From Rhodobacteraceae bacterium LNNU 3342 (lineage in GTDB: Bacteria > Pseudomonadota > Alphaproteobacteria > Rhodobacterales > Rhodobacteraceae): a DNA stretch of 64,000 nt. Under the pieces are notes generated by a model. That model made no database searches and was not told the DNA's origin. It saw only the letters and a program-made list of their open reading frames with translations. This document shows positions 41,207 through 50,031 of this stretch, in pieces (the first letter of the stretch is position 1; each line of letters opens with the position of its first letter). The translations under genes were made by a program, and so were the position numbers. Where the stretch lies: assembly GCA_008711135.1 (NCBI GenBank), contig VUAW01000005.1:1-64000 (forward strand), in the 5' to 3' direction.

Positions 41207-44131
41207 CTATGCCTTTTCGACCCGGCAAAGGGTCGCCTTGGTTTCCTGCATCTGGGTCATCGGGTCATAGCCATAGGTGGTGATGGCATTCGCCGGCGCG
41301 CCCAGCACGTAGGGGTCCGCCCCTGCCGGGTAGAGCTCGCGCAGGCTTTCGCCTTCCCAGTGGCCGCTGAAGTGGAAGGGCAGGAATACCACCCCCTGCG
41401 CCACCCGCTGGGTGACCATCGCGGGCATCCGCGACCGCCCACCTTCGGGACCGTAGAGCCAGACATCCTCGCCATCGGCGATGCCGAGCCGTTCGGCATC
41501 GGCTACGTTGATCTCGCAGAACATGGTCTGCTGAAGCTCTGCCAACCAAGCGTTCGACCGGGTTTCCTCGCCGCCGCCCTCGTATTCGACCAGCCGGCCC
41601 GAGGTATAGACGAAGGGGAAGTTGCGGGCGATGCCGGCATCCACCGCCGCCTGCTGCACCGTGCGGTTCAGCAACGGAAGGCGGAAGTCGCGCATGTCCT
41701 CGATTGCAGGGAATTCTGCGACCAGGTCGGGGCGCGGGGTGTAGACCGGCTCTCGGTGGATCGGCACCGGGTCGGGCAGGTTCCATGCGACCGCCCGGGC
41801 CTTGGCGTTGCCATAGGGCAGGCAGCCGTGGCTCAGCGCAACACGCATGATCCCGAACGAGAGGTCGGCGGCCCAGGAAACCTGATCGACATTGTCACCG
41901 CCGATCTGCTCGATCACGCGCAGTTCTTCGGGCGTCAGCTCGGCGTCCCAGCCGAGCGTGCGCAGCACGGCCATGGTGAATTCGGGATAGCCATCCTCGA
42001 TATCCGATCCAACGGTATAGCTGCCTTCAGCCAGCAGTGTCTCGCCGTCCCGTTCGATCCCGAAGCGGGCGCGGAAGGTGCCGCCGCCGTCCATGACGTG
42101 CTTGGAGGTATCGTAAAGCACCCCGCTGCCAGGATGACGCCATTCCGGGTAACCCCAGCACGGCCACGGAAGGCCATAGTAGTCTCCCGCGAGCGGCCCC
42201 TCGGTCGCGCGCATGGTGATCTTGTCGAAGGTGTGCTGATACCGCATGTGCAGCTTCAGCCGTTCCGGCGACTGGCCGGTATAGCCTGTCGAGATGCAGC
42301 CGCGGTTGATCTCGCGCAGGATGTCCTCTGGCAGCGGGTTGTTGTCCACGACACCGATGTGCTTGAACAGGTCATCCGCAAAGCCAAGCTTGCTGGCCAG
42401 GCGATACAGGATCTCCCGGTCGTTCTTGGACTCAAAGATCGGCTCCACCACCTTCTCGCCCCATTGGACAGACCGGTTTGAACACGTGCGGCTGCCGTCC
42501 TGTTCGAACTGGGTGCAGGCGGGAAGGATGTAGGTGCCGTTCTGCCGGCCACGTATCGCGGCAAAGGTCGTGGGATGAGCGTCCACCACCACCAGCAGAT
42601 CAAGCGCGGCAAGCCCCTCGATCATCTCGGGCATGCGGGTCACGGTATTGCCGCCGTGACCCATCACGAACATGCCACGGATCGGGTTGGGCTGGTCGAT
42701 CTCGTTCCGCTCGGCATCGGCGCCGTCGAACCAGCGGGTGGTGGGAATGCCCTTGCGCTCCATCAGCGCCTTGCGTTCCTCGAAGGTCATCCCCTCAACG
42801 CCGAAACGCCCGACAAGCGTCTCATAGTCCACGTCCCAGACGCGGGAGAAATGCCGCCAAGCGCCTTCCTCCAGCCCGTAGTACGAAGGCAACGTTGTCA
42901 CATCGAGGCCCATGTCCGTCGCGCCCTGCACGTTGCAATGGCCGCGATAGATGTTGGCGCCGCCGCCCTCGACTCCGATATTCCCAAGCGCGAGTTGCAG
43001 GATCGAGAACGCCCGCACGTTCGCGGTGCCGACGGATTTCTGCGTCGCGCCCATGCACCAGATCAGCGTGCTCGGGCGGTTCTGGGAAATCGCACGGGCG
43101 ACCTCCAGCAACTGCGGGCCGGGAACGCCGCTGATGCGCTCGACCTCCTCGGGGGTCCAGCGGGCGACCTCAGCGCGGATCTGATCCATGCCATAGACGC
43201 GCTGCGCGATGTAGTCGCGGTCTTCCCAGCCGTTTTCAAAGATGTGCCACAGGATGCCCCAGACCACGGGGATGTCGGTGCCGGGACGGATGCGGACGAA
43301 CTGCGTGGCATGCGCCGCGGTGCGGGTAAAGCGCGGGTCGATGACGATCCAAGGCGCGCGGTTGTGTTCCTTGGCCCGCAGCATGTGCTGAAGTGCCACG
43401 GGATGCGCCTCGGCAGGATTCGCGCCAATGATCAGCAGGGCCTGCGCGTTCTGGATGTCGTTGTAGCTGTTGGTCATCGCGCCATAGCCCCAGGTGTTGG
43501 CAACACCCGCGACCGTGGTGGAATGACAGATCCGCGCCTGGTGATCGACGTTGTTCGTGCCCCAGAAGGCCGCGAACTTGCGCATCAGGTAGGCGCTTTC
43601 ATTGGAAAACTTGGCCGAACCGAGCCAGAACACGCTGTCCGGCCCATAGGTGTTGCGGATCTCCAGAAGCCTGTCGCCGATTTCGTCGATGGCCTGGTCC
43701 CAGCTGATCCGGGTCCATTCACCATCCACCAGCTTCAGCGGGTATTTCACCCGCCGTTCGCCCTTGACCAGTTCCCGGACCGACGCGCCCTTGGCGCAAT
43801 GGGTGCCTTGGCTGATCGGGCTTTCCCAGCCCGGTTCCTGCTGGACCCAGACGCCATTCTGGACCTCGGCCACCACGGTGCAACCGACGGAACAGTGGGT
43901 GCAGATGTTCTTGCGAAGCTCCTTGGGCGCATCGTGGTTCAGGGGCGCGGCCTCGGCCGGTTGCACGAACCGGCCTGACAGCGCGCCAAGCCCGGCCAGC
44001 CCGCCCGAGGCGACCATCGATTTCTGGAGGAAGTTCCGCCGAGTCAGCCCGCCTTCCGCCCCGGCCGCCAGCCGTGCGGCAAGCCCTGCCCCCGGCTTCG
44101 TTGCCCCTGCCTTGCATTTGGTCAGCATCAA
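41207..44131 (-). CDS. fdoG: Formate dehydrogenase alpha (molybdopterin) subunit, cysteine form
   Basis: A 974-residue periplasmic catalytic subunit oxidising formate to CO2. It carries a twin-arginine signal (LTRRNFLQKSMVASGG), the cluster cysteines 77, 80, 84 and 112 (ICTHCSVGC and THCAKGA), and the MGD-binding fold (LIIGANPAEAHPVALQHML, FVMGHGGNTVTRMPEM). The active-site residue is Cys202 in ARICHSTTVAG with His203 next to it, where E. coli FdnG/FdoG has selenocysteine, so no SelC/SelB machinery is needed. Bis-MGD (Mo or W) is expected. Confidence 0.96.
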   Translation of the reverse strand: MMLTKCKAGATKPGAGLAARLAAGAEGGLTRRNFLQKSMVASGGLAGLGALSGRFVQPAEAAPLNHDAPKELRKNICTHCSVGCTVVAEVQNGVWVQQEPGWESPISQGTHCAKGASVRELVKGERRVKYPLKLVDGEWTRISWDQAIDEIGDRLLEIRNTYGPDSVFWLGSAKFSNESAYLMRKFAAFWGTNNVDHQARICHSTTVAGVANTWGYGAMTNSYNDIQNAQALLIIGANPAEAHPVALQHMLRAKEHNRAPWIVIDPRFTRTAAHATQFVRIRPGTDIPVVWGILWHIFENGWEDRDYIAQRVYGMDQIRAEVARWTPEEVERISGVPGPQLLEVARAISQNRPSTLIWCMGATQKSVGTANVRAFSILQLALGNIGVEGGGANIYRGHCNVQGATDMGLDVTTLPSYYGLEEGAWRHFSRVWDVDYETLVGRFGVEGMTFEERKALMERKGIPTTRWFDGADAERNEIDQPNPIRGMFVMGHGGNTVTRMPEMIEGLAALDLLVVVDAHPTTFAAIRGRQNGTYILPACTQFEQDGSRTCSNRSVQWGEKVVEPIFESKNDREILYRLASKLGFADDLFKHIGVVDNNPLPEDILREINRGCISTGYTGQSPERLKLHMRYQHTFDKITMRATEGPLAGDYYGLPWPCWGYPEWRHPGSGVLYDTSKHVMDGGGTFRARFGIERDGETLLAEGSYTVGSDIEDGYPEFTMAVLRTLGWDAELTPEELRVIEQIGGDNVDQVSWAADLSFGIMRVALSHGCLPYGNAKARAVAWNLPDPVPIHREPVYTPRPDLVAEFPAIEDMRDFRLPLLNRTVQQAAVDAGIARNFPFVYTSGRLVEYEGGGEETRSNAWLAELQQTMFCEINVADAERLGIADGEDVWLYGPEGGRSRMPAMVTQRVAQGVVFLPFHFSGHWEGESLRELYPAGADPYVLGAPANAITTYGYDPMTQMQETKATLCRVEKA

Positions 44132-44139
44132 CTTGCCCC

Positions 44140-44346
44140 CTACAGCCGGTTGAGGAAGTAGAACCGCTCCACATGAGGGGTAAGGCGATAGCGGGCCTTG
44201 CCCTCCTCATCCTCCTGCAGCGGTTCCCATGCGGTGGCGGCGGTCCCGCCGGCAGCCGCGGCGAGGCCGGTACCCAGCCCCAGCTTCAGGAAGCTGCGGC
44301 GCCCGGCTTCGGGCTGGTCCGGTTTGCTGGCATGATCATCTTGCAT
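44140..44346 (-). CDS. Formate dehydrogenase-region Tat-signal small protein
   Basis: A 68-residue protein with a clear twin-arginine signal (EAGRRSFLKLGLGTGLAAAA) and a short conserved tail, YRLTPHVERFYFLNRL. Such proteins occur between the TorD-like gene and the catalytic subunit of many formate dehydrogenase operons; I know no assigned activity. The ATG at 44346 follows GGGAG. It ends 8 bases before fdoG. Confidence 0.85.
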   Translation of the reverse strand: MQDDHASKPDQPEAGRRSFLKLGLGTGLAAAAGGTAATAWEPLQEDEEGKARYRLTPHVERFYFLNRL

Positions 44347-44374
44347 GGCGCTCCCTTTCTTCGTCACGCTGCCC

Positions 44375-44971
44375 TCAGGTCAGGGCAGCGGCCTCCGCTT
44401 CGATATCCATGAGAACCCGCCCGCAGACGGCCACATGGCGATAGAAATCCGCGCTCTCCGCCCGCTCCAGATCGGCAAAGCACCGTGACGCCCACGGCGC
44501 GAGATGCCGGCGGAAAAACGCGGTCTGGGCGTCAAGGCTTGCGCCAAAGCGCCCTTCGATCAGGCCGGCCATGATTTCCAGGATGCCGGCGATATGATCT
44601 TCGGGTTCGGCCACGCCGGGCGCGCGCGCGATCCCCAGCCGCACCATGTCGTCCCGCAGGGCGACAAGGGGCCGGTCGTGCAGGAACCCGGTGATGTAGA
44701 ACGAGGCGTAAGGCAGAAGCTCGCCCCGCTGCAGGCCGATGAACAGGCGGTTGAACTCGCGCTCCACCTCGTACGCGTCAGCGGCGCGTGCCGCGGCCGA
44801 CAGCGCGTTCAGCGCCGCGCCCCACGCACCCTCGCCCTCGGGTATCGAGCCCAGCCCCCGCAGCAATTCAGCCGGGGGCGGCGCGGCCAGCAGGGTCGCG
44901 ATCAGCATGTATGACCTTGTGCGCAGCGCCTCATCGCCCTGCATCGCTGCTGTTAGCGCTGCATCTGACAT
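44375..44971 (-). CDS. TorD/DmsD-family chaperone for formate dehydrogenase
   Basis: A 198-residue all-helical cytoplasmic chaperone of the TorD family, expected to hold and proofread the Tat signal of FdoG while the cofactor is inserted. Family signs are RSYMLIATLLAAPPPAELLR, EVEREFNRLFIGLQRGELLP, YASFYITGFLHDRPL and EPEDHIAGILEIMAGLIEG. The start at 44971 gives the usual length; a GTG at 45040 is open but would place the start inside the putative promoter. It leads the five-gene minus-strand operon. Confidence 0.88.
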   Translation of the reverse strand: MSDAALTAAMQGDEALRTRSYMLIATLLAAPPPAELLRGLGSIPEGEGAWGAALNALSAAARAADAYEVEREFNRLFIGLQRGELLPYASFYITGFLHDRPLVALRDDMVRLGIARAPGVAEPEDHIAGILEIMAGLIEGRFGASLDAQTAFFRRHLAPWASRCFADLERAESADFYRHVAVCGRVLMDIEAEAAALT

Positions 44972-45010
44972 GCCCGTGCACCCCGTCTTCGGAACCAGTT
45001 CACAAGCAAC

Positions 45011-45035
45011 AACTGGCGGGAAGGCAATCTGTTCC
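45011..45035 (-). promoter_or_regulatory. Putative stress-sigma promoter GGAAC-N17-GTT for the formate dehydrogenase operon
   Basis: Minus strand: GGAAC at 45035-45031, 17-base spacer, GTT at 45013-45011, 40 bases before the torD-like ATG at 44971. It faces away from a second copy at 45045-45069. Confidence 0.45.
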
Positions 45036-45044
45036 GCCACTACG

Positions 45045-45069
45045 GGAACATGACGCCGCGGCTCGCGTT
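45045..45069 (+). promoter_or_regulatory. Putative EcfG-type promoter GGAAC-N16-CGTT for the 45101 operon
   Basis: GGAAC at 45045-45049, 16 bases, CGTT at 45066-45069. It matches the published EcfG-type consensus exactly, including the C before GTT, and lies 31 bases before the ATG at 45101. Confidence 0.6.
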
Positions 45070-45100
45070 ATCCGGCACTGACCCCCGGCGGAGAAGCCTG

Positions 45101-45565
45101 ATGCCCCATCCGATCCTTTCCCGTCTTGCGCCCGTCCTTGCGGCGCTTGTCCTTGCCGCGACGCCCTTGGCGGCCCAGGGCGTGGCCGATCCTGCGCCCC
45201 CCACAGCCCCTGCCCCGGAGCAGCCTGCCGCGCCCGGTGGTGCGGCTGCCCCAGATCAGCCAGCCGGCGAACAACCCGCCCCCACCCCGGAGAATGCCAC
45301 CGAAGCGCTGGAGAATTCGACCGAGGTCGAGGAGAACCAGCCTCCGGAACCCGACGGGCAGGGAACGCGCGATCCGATGGCAACGCCCGGTGCCGGCAAC
45401 GAAGAGCGGCTTTACGACATCCTGGCGCAGGTCCGGCGCGCGCCGCCCGCGCTGGATGGGACACCAGTGCCACGCCCCAACGCCTTGGCCAGCGGACCGA
45501 CGACCGAGATGACGCCCGCACCCACCGATAACCTTTCGATGTTCCCCGAAGGCTATGTCGAATAA
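45101..45565 (+). CDS. Secreted Pro/Ala-rich protein of unknown function
   Basis: A 154-residue exported protein. The signal peptide MPHPILSRLAPVLAALVLAA ends near PLAAQG. A long Pro/Ala/Glu-rich stretch follows, then a more ordered tail with NEERLYDILAQVRRAPPALD and DNLSMFPEGYVE. No family is recognised. The DUF3305 gene begins inside its last 11 bases, and it is divergent from the formate dehydrogenase operon, so a role in that respiratory system is possible. Confidence 0.75.
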   Translation: MPHPILSRLAPVLAALVLAATPLAAQGVADPAPPTAPAPEQPAAPGGAAAPDQPAGEQPAPTPENATEALENSTEVEENQPPEPDGQGTRDPMATPGAGNEERLYDILAQVRRAPPALDGTPVPRPNALASGPTTEMTPAPTDNLSMFPEGYVE

Positions 45566-46058
45566 CCGCCGCATCGAACGCATCCGTGTGGGCCTTGTCA
45601 TGGCCCGCCTGCCGTCGCGCAACCGCTGGCAGTCGCACTACTGGAAGCCGGTGGGGCTTTGGCCCGTGCGCGACGACCTGCCGGAGTGGACGCCGATCCC
45701 CGGTGACGAACAGCATTTCTATGCCGGCGCGCGGGACATCATGCTGCATCACGGCGATACGGCCGTCTACAAGGACAACCTCGAAAGCCCGGCACCCTCG
45801 GTCTGGGCCGTGTTTCGCAGGGGCGGGACGATCTCCGGCTGGCAGTTGCATCTGGTGACCGTCGACCCGACCGAGGCGCACGCCCATGTGGATGTCGGCG
45901 ATGACCTGGTCGAGGCGCTACCGATGCCGCAGGAGATCGCGGCGCAGCTCGCCGCCTTTGTGACGCTGCACCATGTCGAGCGGAAGCACTGGAAGCGGCA
46001 GCGTGATGAGGTCGATCCCGAAGTCCTTGCCCGCGGAGGTCGCGATGCCGGAACCTGA
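45555..46058 (+). CDS. DUF3305-family protein
   Basis: A 167-residue soluble protein of the DUF3305 type: IRVGLVMARLPSRNRWQSHY, WKPVGLWP, EQHFYAGARDIMLHHGDTAV, YKDNLESPAPSVWAVFRR and the C-terminal FVTLHHVERKHWKRQRDE. DUF3305 and DUF3306 proteins accompany alphaproteobacterial formate dehydrogenases; an assembly role is a guess. It overlaps both neighbours (11 bases upstream, 14 downstream). Confidence 0.85.
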   Translation: MSNNRRIERIRVGLVMARLPSRNRWQSHYWKPVGLWPVRDDLPEWTPIPGDEQHFYAGARDIMLHHGDTAVYKDNLESPAPSVWAVFRRGGTISGWQLHLVTVDPTEAHAHVDVGDDLVEALPMPQEIAAQLAAFVTLHHVERKHWKRQRDEVDPEVLARGGRDAGT

Positions 46059-46509
46059 TGGCTTCCTGCGGCGCTGGTCGCGCCTGAAGACGCAGGAGCC
46101 CGCCGAGCCCGAACCGACCCCTCCGGAACCGCCCGAAGAACCCGCGCCGCCAGAGGCCGAGGAGCAGCCCGCCCTTCCCCCGATCGAGGAACTGGGCCCG
46201 GACAGCGACTATACCGTCTTCCTGAAAAAGAACGTCCCGGCTGCCCTGCGCGCCGCGGCATTGCGCAAGGCGTGGAGTTCAAACCCCGCCATCACCGGGC
46301 ACAAGCCCTTGGTGGAATATGCATGGGACTACAACGCGCCCGGCTTTGGTGCGCTGAACGTTACGGACGACCCGCTGCTGATCATGGCGCGGCTGCGCGA
46401 CCAGTTGCGTCAGGGCATGGCCGACGCCGACGCGCGCGAAGCGGCCTTGTCCGAGGCGCAGGAGCGCGATGAGAACGAGGCCGAACCCGAAGAGCCGCGC
46501 AGCGCCTAG
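46045..46509 (+). CDS. DUF3306-family protein
   Basis: A 154-residue protein of the DUF3306 type. It opens with GFLRRWSRLKTQEPAEPEP, has a Pro/Glu-rich linker, and a conserved core DSDYTVFLKKNVPAALRAAA, LRKAWSSNPAI and VEYAWDYNAPGFGALN. The tail is strongly acidic. The ATG at 46045 follows GGAGG by 6 bases and lies in the DUF3305 3' end. Its stop overlaps the convergent radical SAM gene stop in a shared CTAG. Confidence 0.87.
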   Translation: MPEPDGFLRRWSRLKTQEPAEPEPTPPEPPEEPAPPEAEEQPALPPIEELGPDSDYTVFLKKNVPAALRAAALRKAWSSNPAITGHKPLVEYAWDYNAPGFGALNVTDDPLLIMARLRDQLRQGMADADAREAALSEAQERDENEAEPEEPRSA

Positions 46510-47576
46510 GGTTGATCGAACAGCGACAGCTGATCGCCAGGCCGCGCGGGCGGCGCAAAGAGGTCGGTGCGCAGCGGTGGCAGCTTGCGGTCCAGCCCCA
46601 GCCGCGCGGAAGCGAGCACAAAGCGTTGTTTCAGCAGTTGCGCCCAGACGCCGTGGCCTGTCATCCGCTGGCCAAAGGCCGGGTCATAGTCCCGCCCGCC
46701 GTGAAGCTCCCTCACCCGGCCAAGGATCCGTGACGCCCTGCCCGGGAAGGCTTCTTTTAGCCACTCGCGAAATAGGACCGAGACCTCGCGCGGCAGGCGC
46801 AGCGGGATTGCACTGGCCGCGACGGCGCCTGCCCGCTGCGCCGCGTTCAGGATGGGTTCAAGTTCGTGATCCGTCAGCGCAGGAACGATCGGGGCGACCA
46901 TGACCCGCACCGGGATGCCGGCGTCAGACAATGCGCGGATCGCCTGAAGCCGCCGCGCAGGGGCCGGCACTCGCGGCTCCATCGCCCTAGCCGTCGCGGG
47001 GTCAAGCGTCGTCACCGAGATCCCCACCCGCGCCAGCCCCTGTCGCGCCATGGGGGCAAGGATGTCGATGTCGCGCTCGATCAGCGTGCCCTTGGTCACG
47101 ATCGCGACGGGGTGCTGGAAATCGCGCAGCACCTCCAGAATGCCGCGCATGATCTTCCGGTCACGCTCCAGCGGCTGATAGGGGTCGGTGTTGGTGCCGA
47201 TGGCAATGACCTTCGGGACGTAGCGCGGCGCCCGCAGTTCGGCCGCAAGCAGCGCCGGCGCGTCAGGACGGGCGATCAGCCGGGTCTCGAAGTCCAGACC
47301 TGGGGAATACCCAAGATAGGCATGGCTCGGCCGGGCAAAGCAGTAGATGCAGCCGTGTTCGCAGCCACGATACGGGTTGATCGACCGGTCGAACCCGATG
47401 TCAGGCGAGTCGTTGCGGGTGATGATCCGCCGAGGCCGTTCATCGCGCACCTCTGTCCGCAGGGGCGGTGGGTCATCCGCAAACCAGCCGTCATCCACCG
47501 GCTCTTCACTCAGCCGGTCAAAGCGGTTGGGGACATTGCTGACCGCCCCGCGGCCCTTTGGGGTGTTCCTGGTCAT
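46506..47576 (-). CDS. PA0069-family radical SAM protein (SPL-like)
   Basis: A 356-residue radical SAM enzyme. The cluster motif is RGCEHGCIYCFARPSHAYLG with C-x3-C-x2-C. FETRLIARPDAPALLAAEL, AIGTNTDPYQPLERDRKIMR and AIVTKGTLIERDIDIL follow, all typical of the PA0069/spore-photoproduct-lyase-related group, and the tail GDQLSLFDQP is also common to it. The reaction is unknown to me. No clear ribosome site was seen for 47576 or for the alternative 47594. Confidence 0.88.
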   Translation of the reverse strand: MTRNTPKGRGAVSNVPNRFDRLSEEPVDDGWFADDPPPLRTEVRDERPRRIITRNDSPDIGFDRSINPYRGCEHGCIYCFARPSHAYLGYSPGLDFETRLIARPDAPALLAAELRAPRYVPKVIAIGTNTDPYQPLERDRKIMRGILEVLRDFQHPVAIVTKGTLIERDIDILAPMARQGLARVGISVTTLDPATARAMEPRVPAPARRLQAIRALSDAGIPVRVMVAPIVPALTDHELEPILNAAQRAGAVAASAIPLRLPREVSVLFREWLKEAFPGRASRILGRVRELHGGRDYDPAFGQRMTGHGVWAQLLKQRFVLASARLGLDRKLPPLRTDLFAPPARPGDQLSLFDQP

Positions 47577-47629
47577 GATCTGACCATAGAACATTACAGG
47601 AACATCCGCTAGGGGCTGTAGGCCGCTCG

Positions 47630-48823
47630 TCAGGCGCAGGCGGCCATCCGGATCGTGCGCCGGTCATCCCAGACCGCGATGCCCAGCATGCAGAGCCCGG
47701 CAAATGACAGCCCTGCCCCGACATATCCAGATGATTCAAACCCATACCCTGCCGCCAGTGCAAGCGAGGCCGCCCACGGCCCCAGCGCATTCGCCGCGTT
47801 GAAGGCCGAATGGTTCAAGGCAGCGGCAAGGGTCTGTGCCTCTCCGGCCACGTCCATCAGCCGGGTCTGGAGCACAAGGCCAAGCGAACCTGTCATGCCG
47901 ATCAGGAACACCGTCGGCGAGATCGTCCAAAGGCTGCCCACCATGGACGGGTAAATCAGCAGCATCAGGGTCGAGCTGATCAGGAGGCCCGCAGCCGTCC
48001 GCATCAGCCCACGATCGGCAATTCGCCCGATCAGCAACGTGCCAGCCGTCATCCCGGCACCAAAGATCATGAAGACCATCGGCACGGCCCAAGGTTCGGC
48101 CTGCGTGACATTCAGCAGCGTAGAGGCAACGTAGGTATAGACTGCGAACAGCCCCCCAAAACCGATGGCTCCGGTCGCCAGCGTCAGCCACACCTGCCGC
48201 CGTTTCAGCGCGCTCAGTTCCTTCAGCGGGTGTGCCTTCGGGTTGGGGGCATCGGCAGGCGCATGTCGGAGGATCAGGACGACGGCGCTCAGCGCCAGCA
48301 ACCCGACTGAGGCGAAACCCCAGCGCCAGCCCGGGCCCTGCCCCAGCAGTGTCGCGGCGGGAACCCCCAGAACGGTCGCTATGGTCAGCCCCATCATCAC
48401 CATCGACACCGCCCATGTCCGCCGGTGCTGCGGCACGAGCGACGCCGCCACCAGCGAGGCCACGCCAAAGTAAGCCCCGTGCGGCAGGCCGGACAGGAAC
48501 CGCATCGCCACCATGGACCGATACCCCGGCGCAACAGCGGCCATTGCGTTTGCAATACCGAACACTGCCATCAGCAGAACCAGCAGCACCTTGCGCGACA
48601 TCCGCGCGCCCAGCACCGAGATGACCGGCGCGCCGACGACCACGCCAAGCGCATAGGCGCTGATCACATGGCTCGCCGTCGCCTCGTCAATGCCAAGGTC
48701 TGGCGCGAAATAGGGCACAAGGCTCATGGCCGCAAACTCGGTCGTTCCGATCGAGAAGCCGCCCATGGCAAGCGCAAGAAGAATTATTCCGGTGCCGGAG
48801 GTGCGTTGACCGCCCAACGTCAT
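47630..48823 (-). CDS. MFS transporter, DHA1 (AraJ/YdhP-like) efflux family
   Basis: A 397-residue inner-membrane exporter with 12 hydrophobic segments. It has GGFSIGTTEFAAMSLVPYFA, the loop motif GARMSRKVLLVLLM, RFLSGLPHGAYFGVASLVAA and MMGLTIATVLGVPAATLLGQ, typical of the AraJ/YdhP-like sugar or drug exporters. Substrate is unknown. The LysR gene 78 bases upstream in the same direction probably belongs to the same unit. Confidence 0.9.
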   Translation of the reverse strand: MTLGGQRTSGTGIILLALAMGGFSIGTTEFAAMSLVPYFAPDLGIDEATASHVISAYALGVVVGAPVISVLGARMSRKVLLVLLMAVFGIANAMAAVAPGYRSMVAMRFLSGLPHGAYFGVASLVAASLVPQHRRTWAVSMVMMGLTIATVLGVPAATLLGQGPGWRWGFASVGLLALSAVVLILRHAPADAPNPKAHPLKELSALKRRQVWLTLATGAIGFGGLFAVYTYVASTLLNVTQAEPWAVPMVFMIFGAGMTAGTLLIGRIADRGLMRTAAGLLISSTLMLLIYPSMVGSLWTISPTVFLIGMTGSLGLVLQTRLMDVAGEAQTLAAALNHSAFNAANALGPWAASLALAAGYGFESSGYVGAGLSFAGLCMLGIAVWDDRRTIRMAACA

Positions 48824-48901
48824 GTGCTGCGTCCTGTCCCAGGCCGAACGAGTCGGCGCGCATCCCCCCGGCTGCGTATGTCGCGGCTCGGGCTTCAGTC
48901 T

Positions 48902-49831
48902 TCAAGGCCAAACTTCCTCTTTTGCTGCTGGCGGTGCGTCCAGAAGATGCGCGTGGTCGCGGACCACCTCCGTTAGAAAGGCCATGACAGCGCGTTCGCG
49001 CGGGATCTGCTGCACGTCGCGGTGGCAGGTCAGCCAGTAGCTGCGGCGAAGCAGCACCTGCCCCGGCAGCACCAGCCGCAGGTCCGGATAGTGGCTGCCG
49101 ATATAGTTCGGCAGCACGCAAAGCCCCATCCCGTGCCGCGTCGCCGAAAGCTGGTTGAAGATGCTTGAGCTTTTGAATTCGGGCCGGATGCCCAGATGAA
49201 CCTCGCCCAGATAATCGAGCCCGGGGGCAAAGATCATCTCCTCGATATAGCCGATGAAGGGATGATCCAGCAGTTGCGCGCGGTCGGTGATCGGCGGATG
49301 CGCCGCCAAATAGCTTTCCGCGGCATAGACGCTGAGCGTGTACTCCGTGATCTTCTGCGAATGATACGTGGTGGTCTTGGTCGGATCGAGCGCGACAGTG
49401 ATATCCCCTTCCCGCCGCGACAGCGACAAGACCTGCGGCAGCGTGATCAGTTCAAGCGAGATCGCCGGGAACCGCTGCGTGAACAGCGGCAGCAGGTGTC
49501 GGCAGAAAAACCGGCCGAAACCTTCCGGCACCGCCATCCGCAGGGTGCTGCGCTGGATCGCGGCGCCCTCGCCCTCCAGTTCGGCGCAAAGCTGGGCTGT
49601 TTCCGCCTCCATCCTCTCGGCCGTCTCGATCAGGCGGCGCCCCTGCGGTGTCAGGGCATAGCCGCGCGGGTTCCGTTCGAACAGCCGCAGCTTGAGCGCG
49701 GCCTCAAGCCGATCAATGCGGCGCGCGACGGTGACGTGGCTAGTCCGAAGCTGCCGTGCCGCATGTGAAAGCTGGCCGCAGCGCGCGACGGCCAGAAAGA
49801 ATTGCAGGTCGTCCCAAGTGAACTGCCCCAT
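48902..49831 (-). CDS. LysR-family transcriptional regulator
   Basis: A 309-residue regulator. The N-terminal helix-turn-helix is DDLQFFLAVARCGQLSHAAR, LRTSHVTVARRIDRLEAALK and LFERNPRGYALTPQG. The effector domain includes RMAVPEGFGRFFCRHLLPLF, ITVALDPTKTTTYHSQKI and GMGLCVLPNYIGSHYPDLR. It is divergent from the ABC importer operon at 50032 (200-base gap) and upstream of the MFS gene, and could regulate either. Confidence 0.9.
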   Translation of the reverse strand: MGQFTWDDLQFFLAVARCGQLSHAARQLRTSHVTVARRIDRLEAALKLRLFERNPRGYALTPQGRRLIETAERMEAETAQLCAELEGEGAAIQRSTLRMAVPEGFGRFFCRHLLPLFTQRFPAISLELITLPQVLSLSRREGDITVALDPTKTTTYHSQKITEYTLSVYAAESYLAAHPPITDRAQLLDHPFIGYIEEMIFAPGLDYLGEVHLGIRPEFKSSSIFNQLSATRHGMGLCVLPNYIGSHYPDLRLVLPGQVLLRRSYWLTCHRDVQQIPRERAVMAFLTEVVRDHAHLLDAPPAAKEEVWP

Positions 49832-50031
49832 CCTCGCCCCCTGCCCTTCTGTCCGAAAATGAACAGAACCTGTATGAAATTAGCGGTGCCAAAAGACTTG
49901 CGTCAAAGGCTTATCACGGTATCGTTCCAACAGGACCGCGTGCAGTGGAGGGCACCGGACCATTTTCGAACAGAGCCGTCACCGCGTGGATATCTGTGCC
50001 GCAAGGCGGACGGCCGTCTTGGGAGGATACA

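Noticed and set aside
41207-44131. Selenocysteine formate dehydrogenase
   Set aside because: The codon at the active-site position reads Cys (residue 202); there is no in-frame TGA and none is needed.
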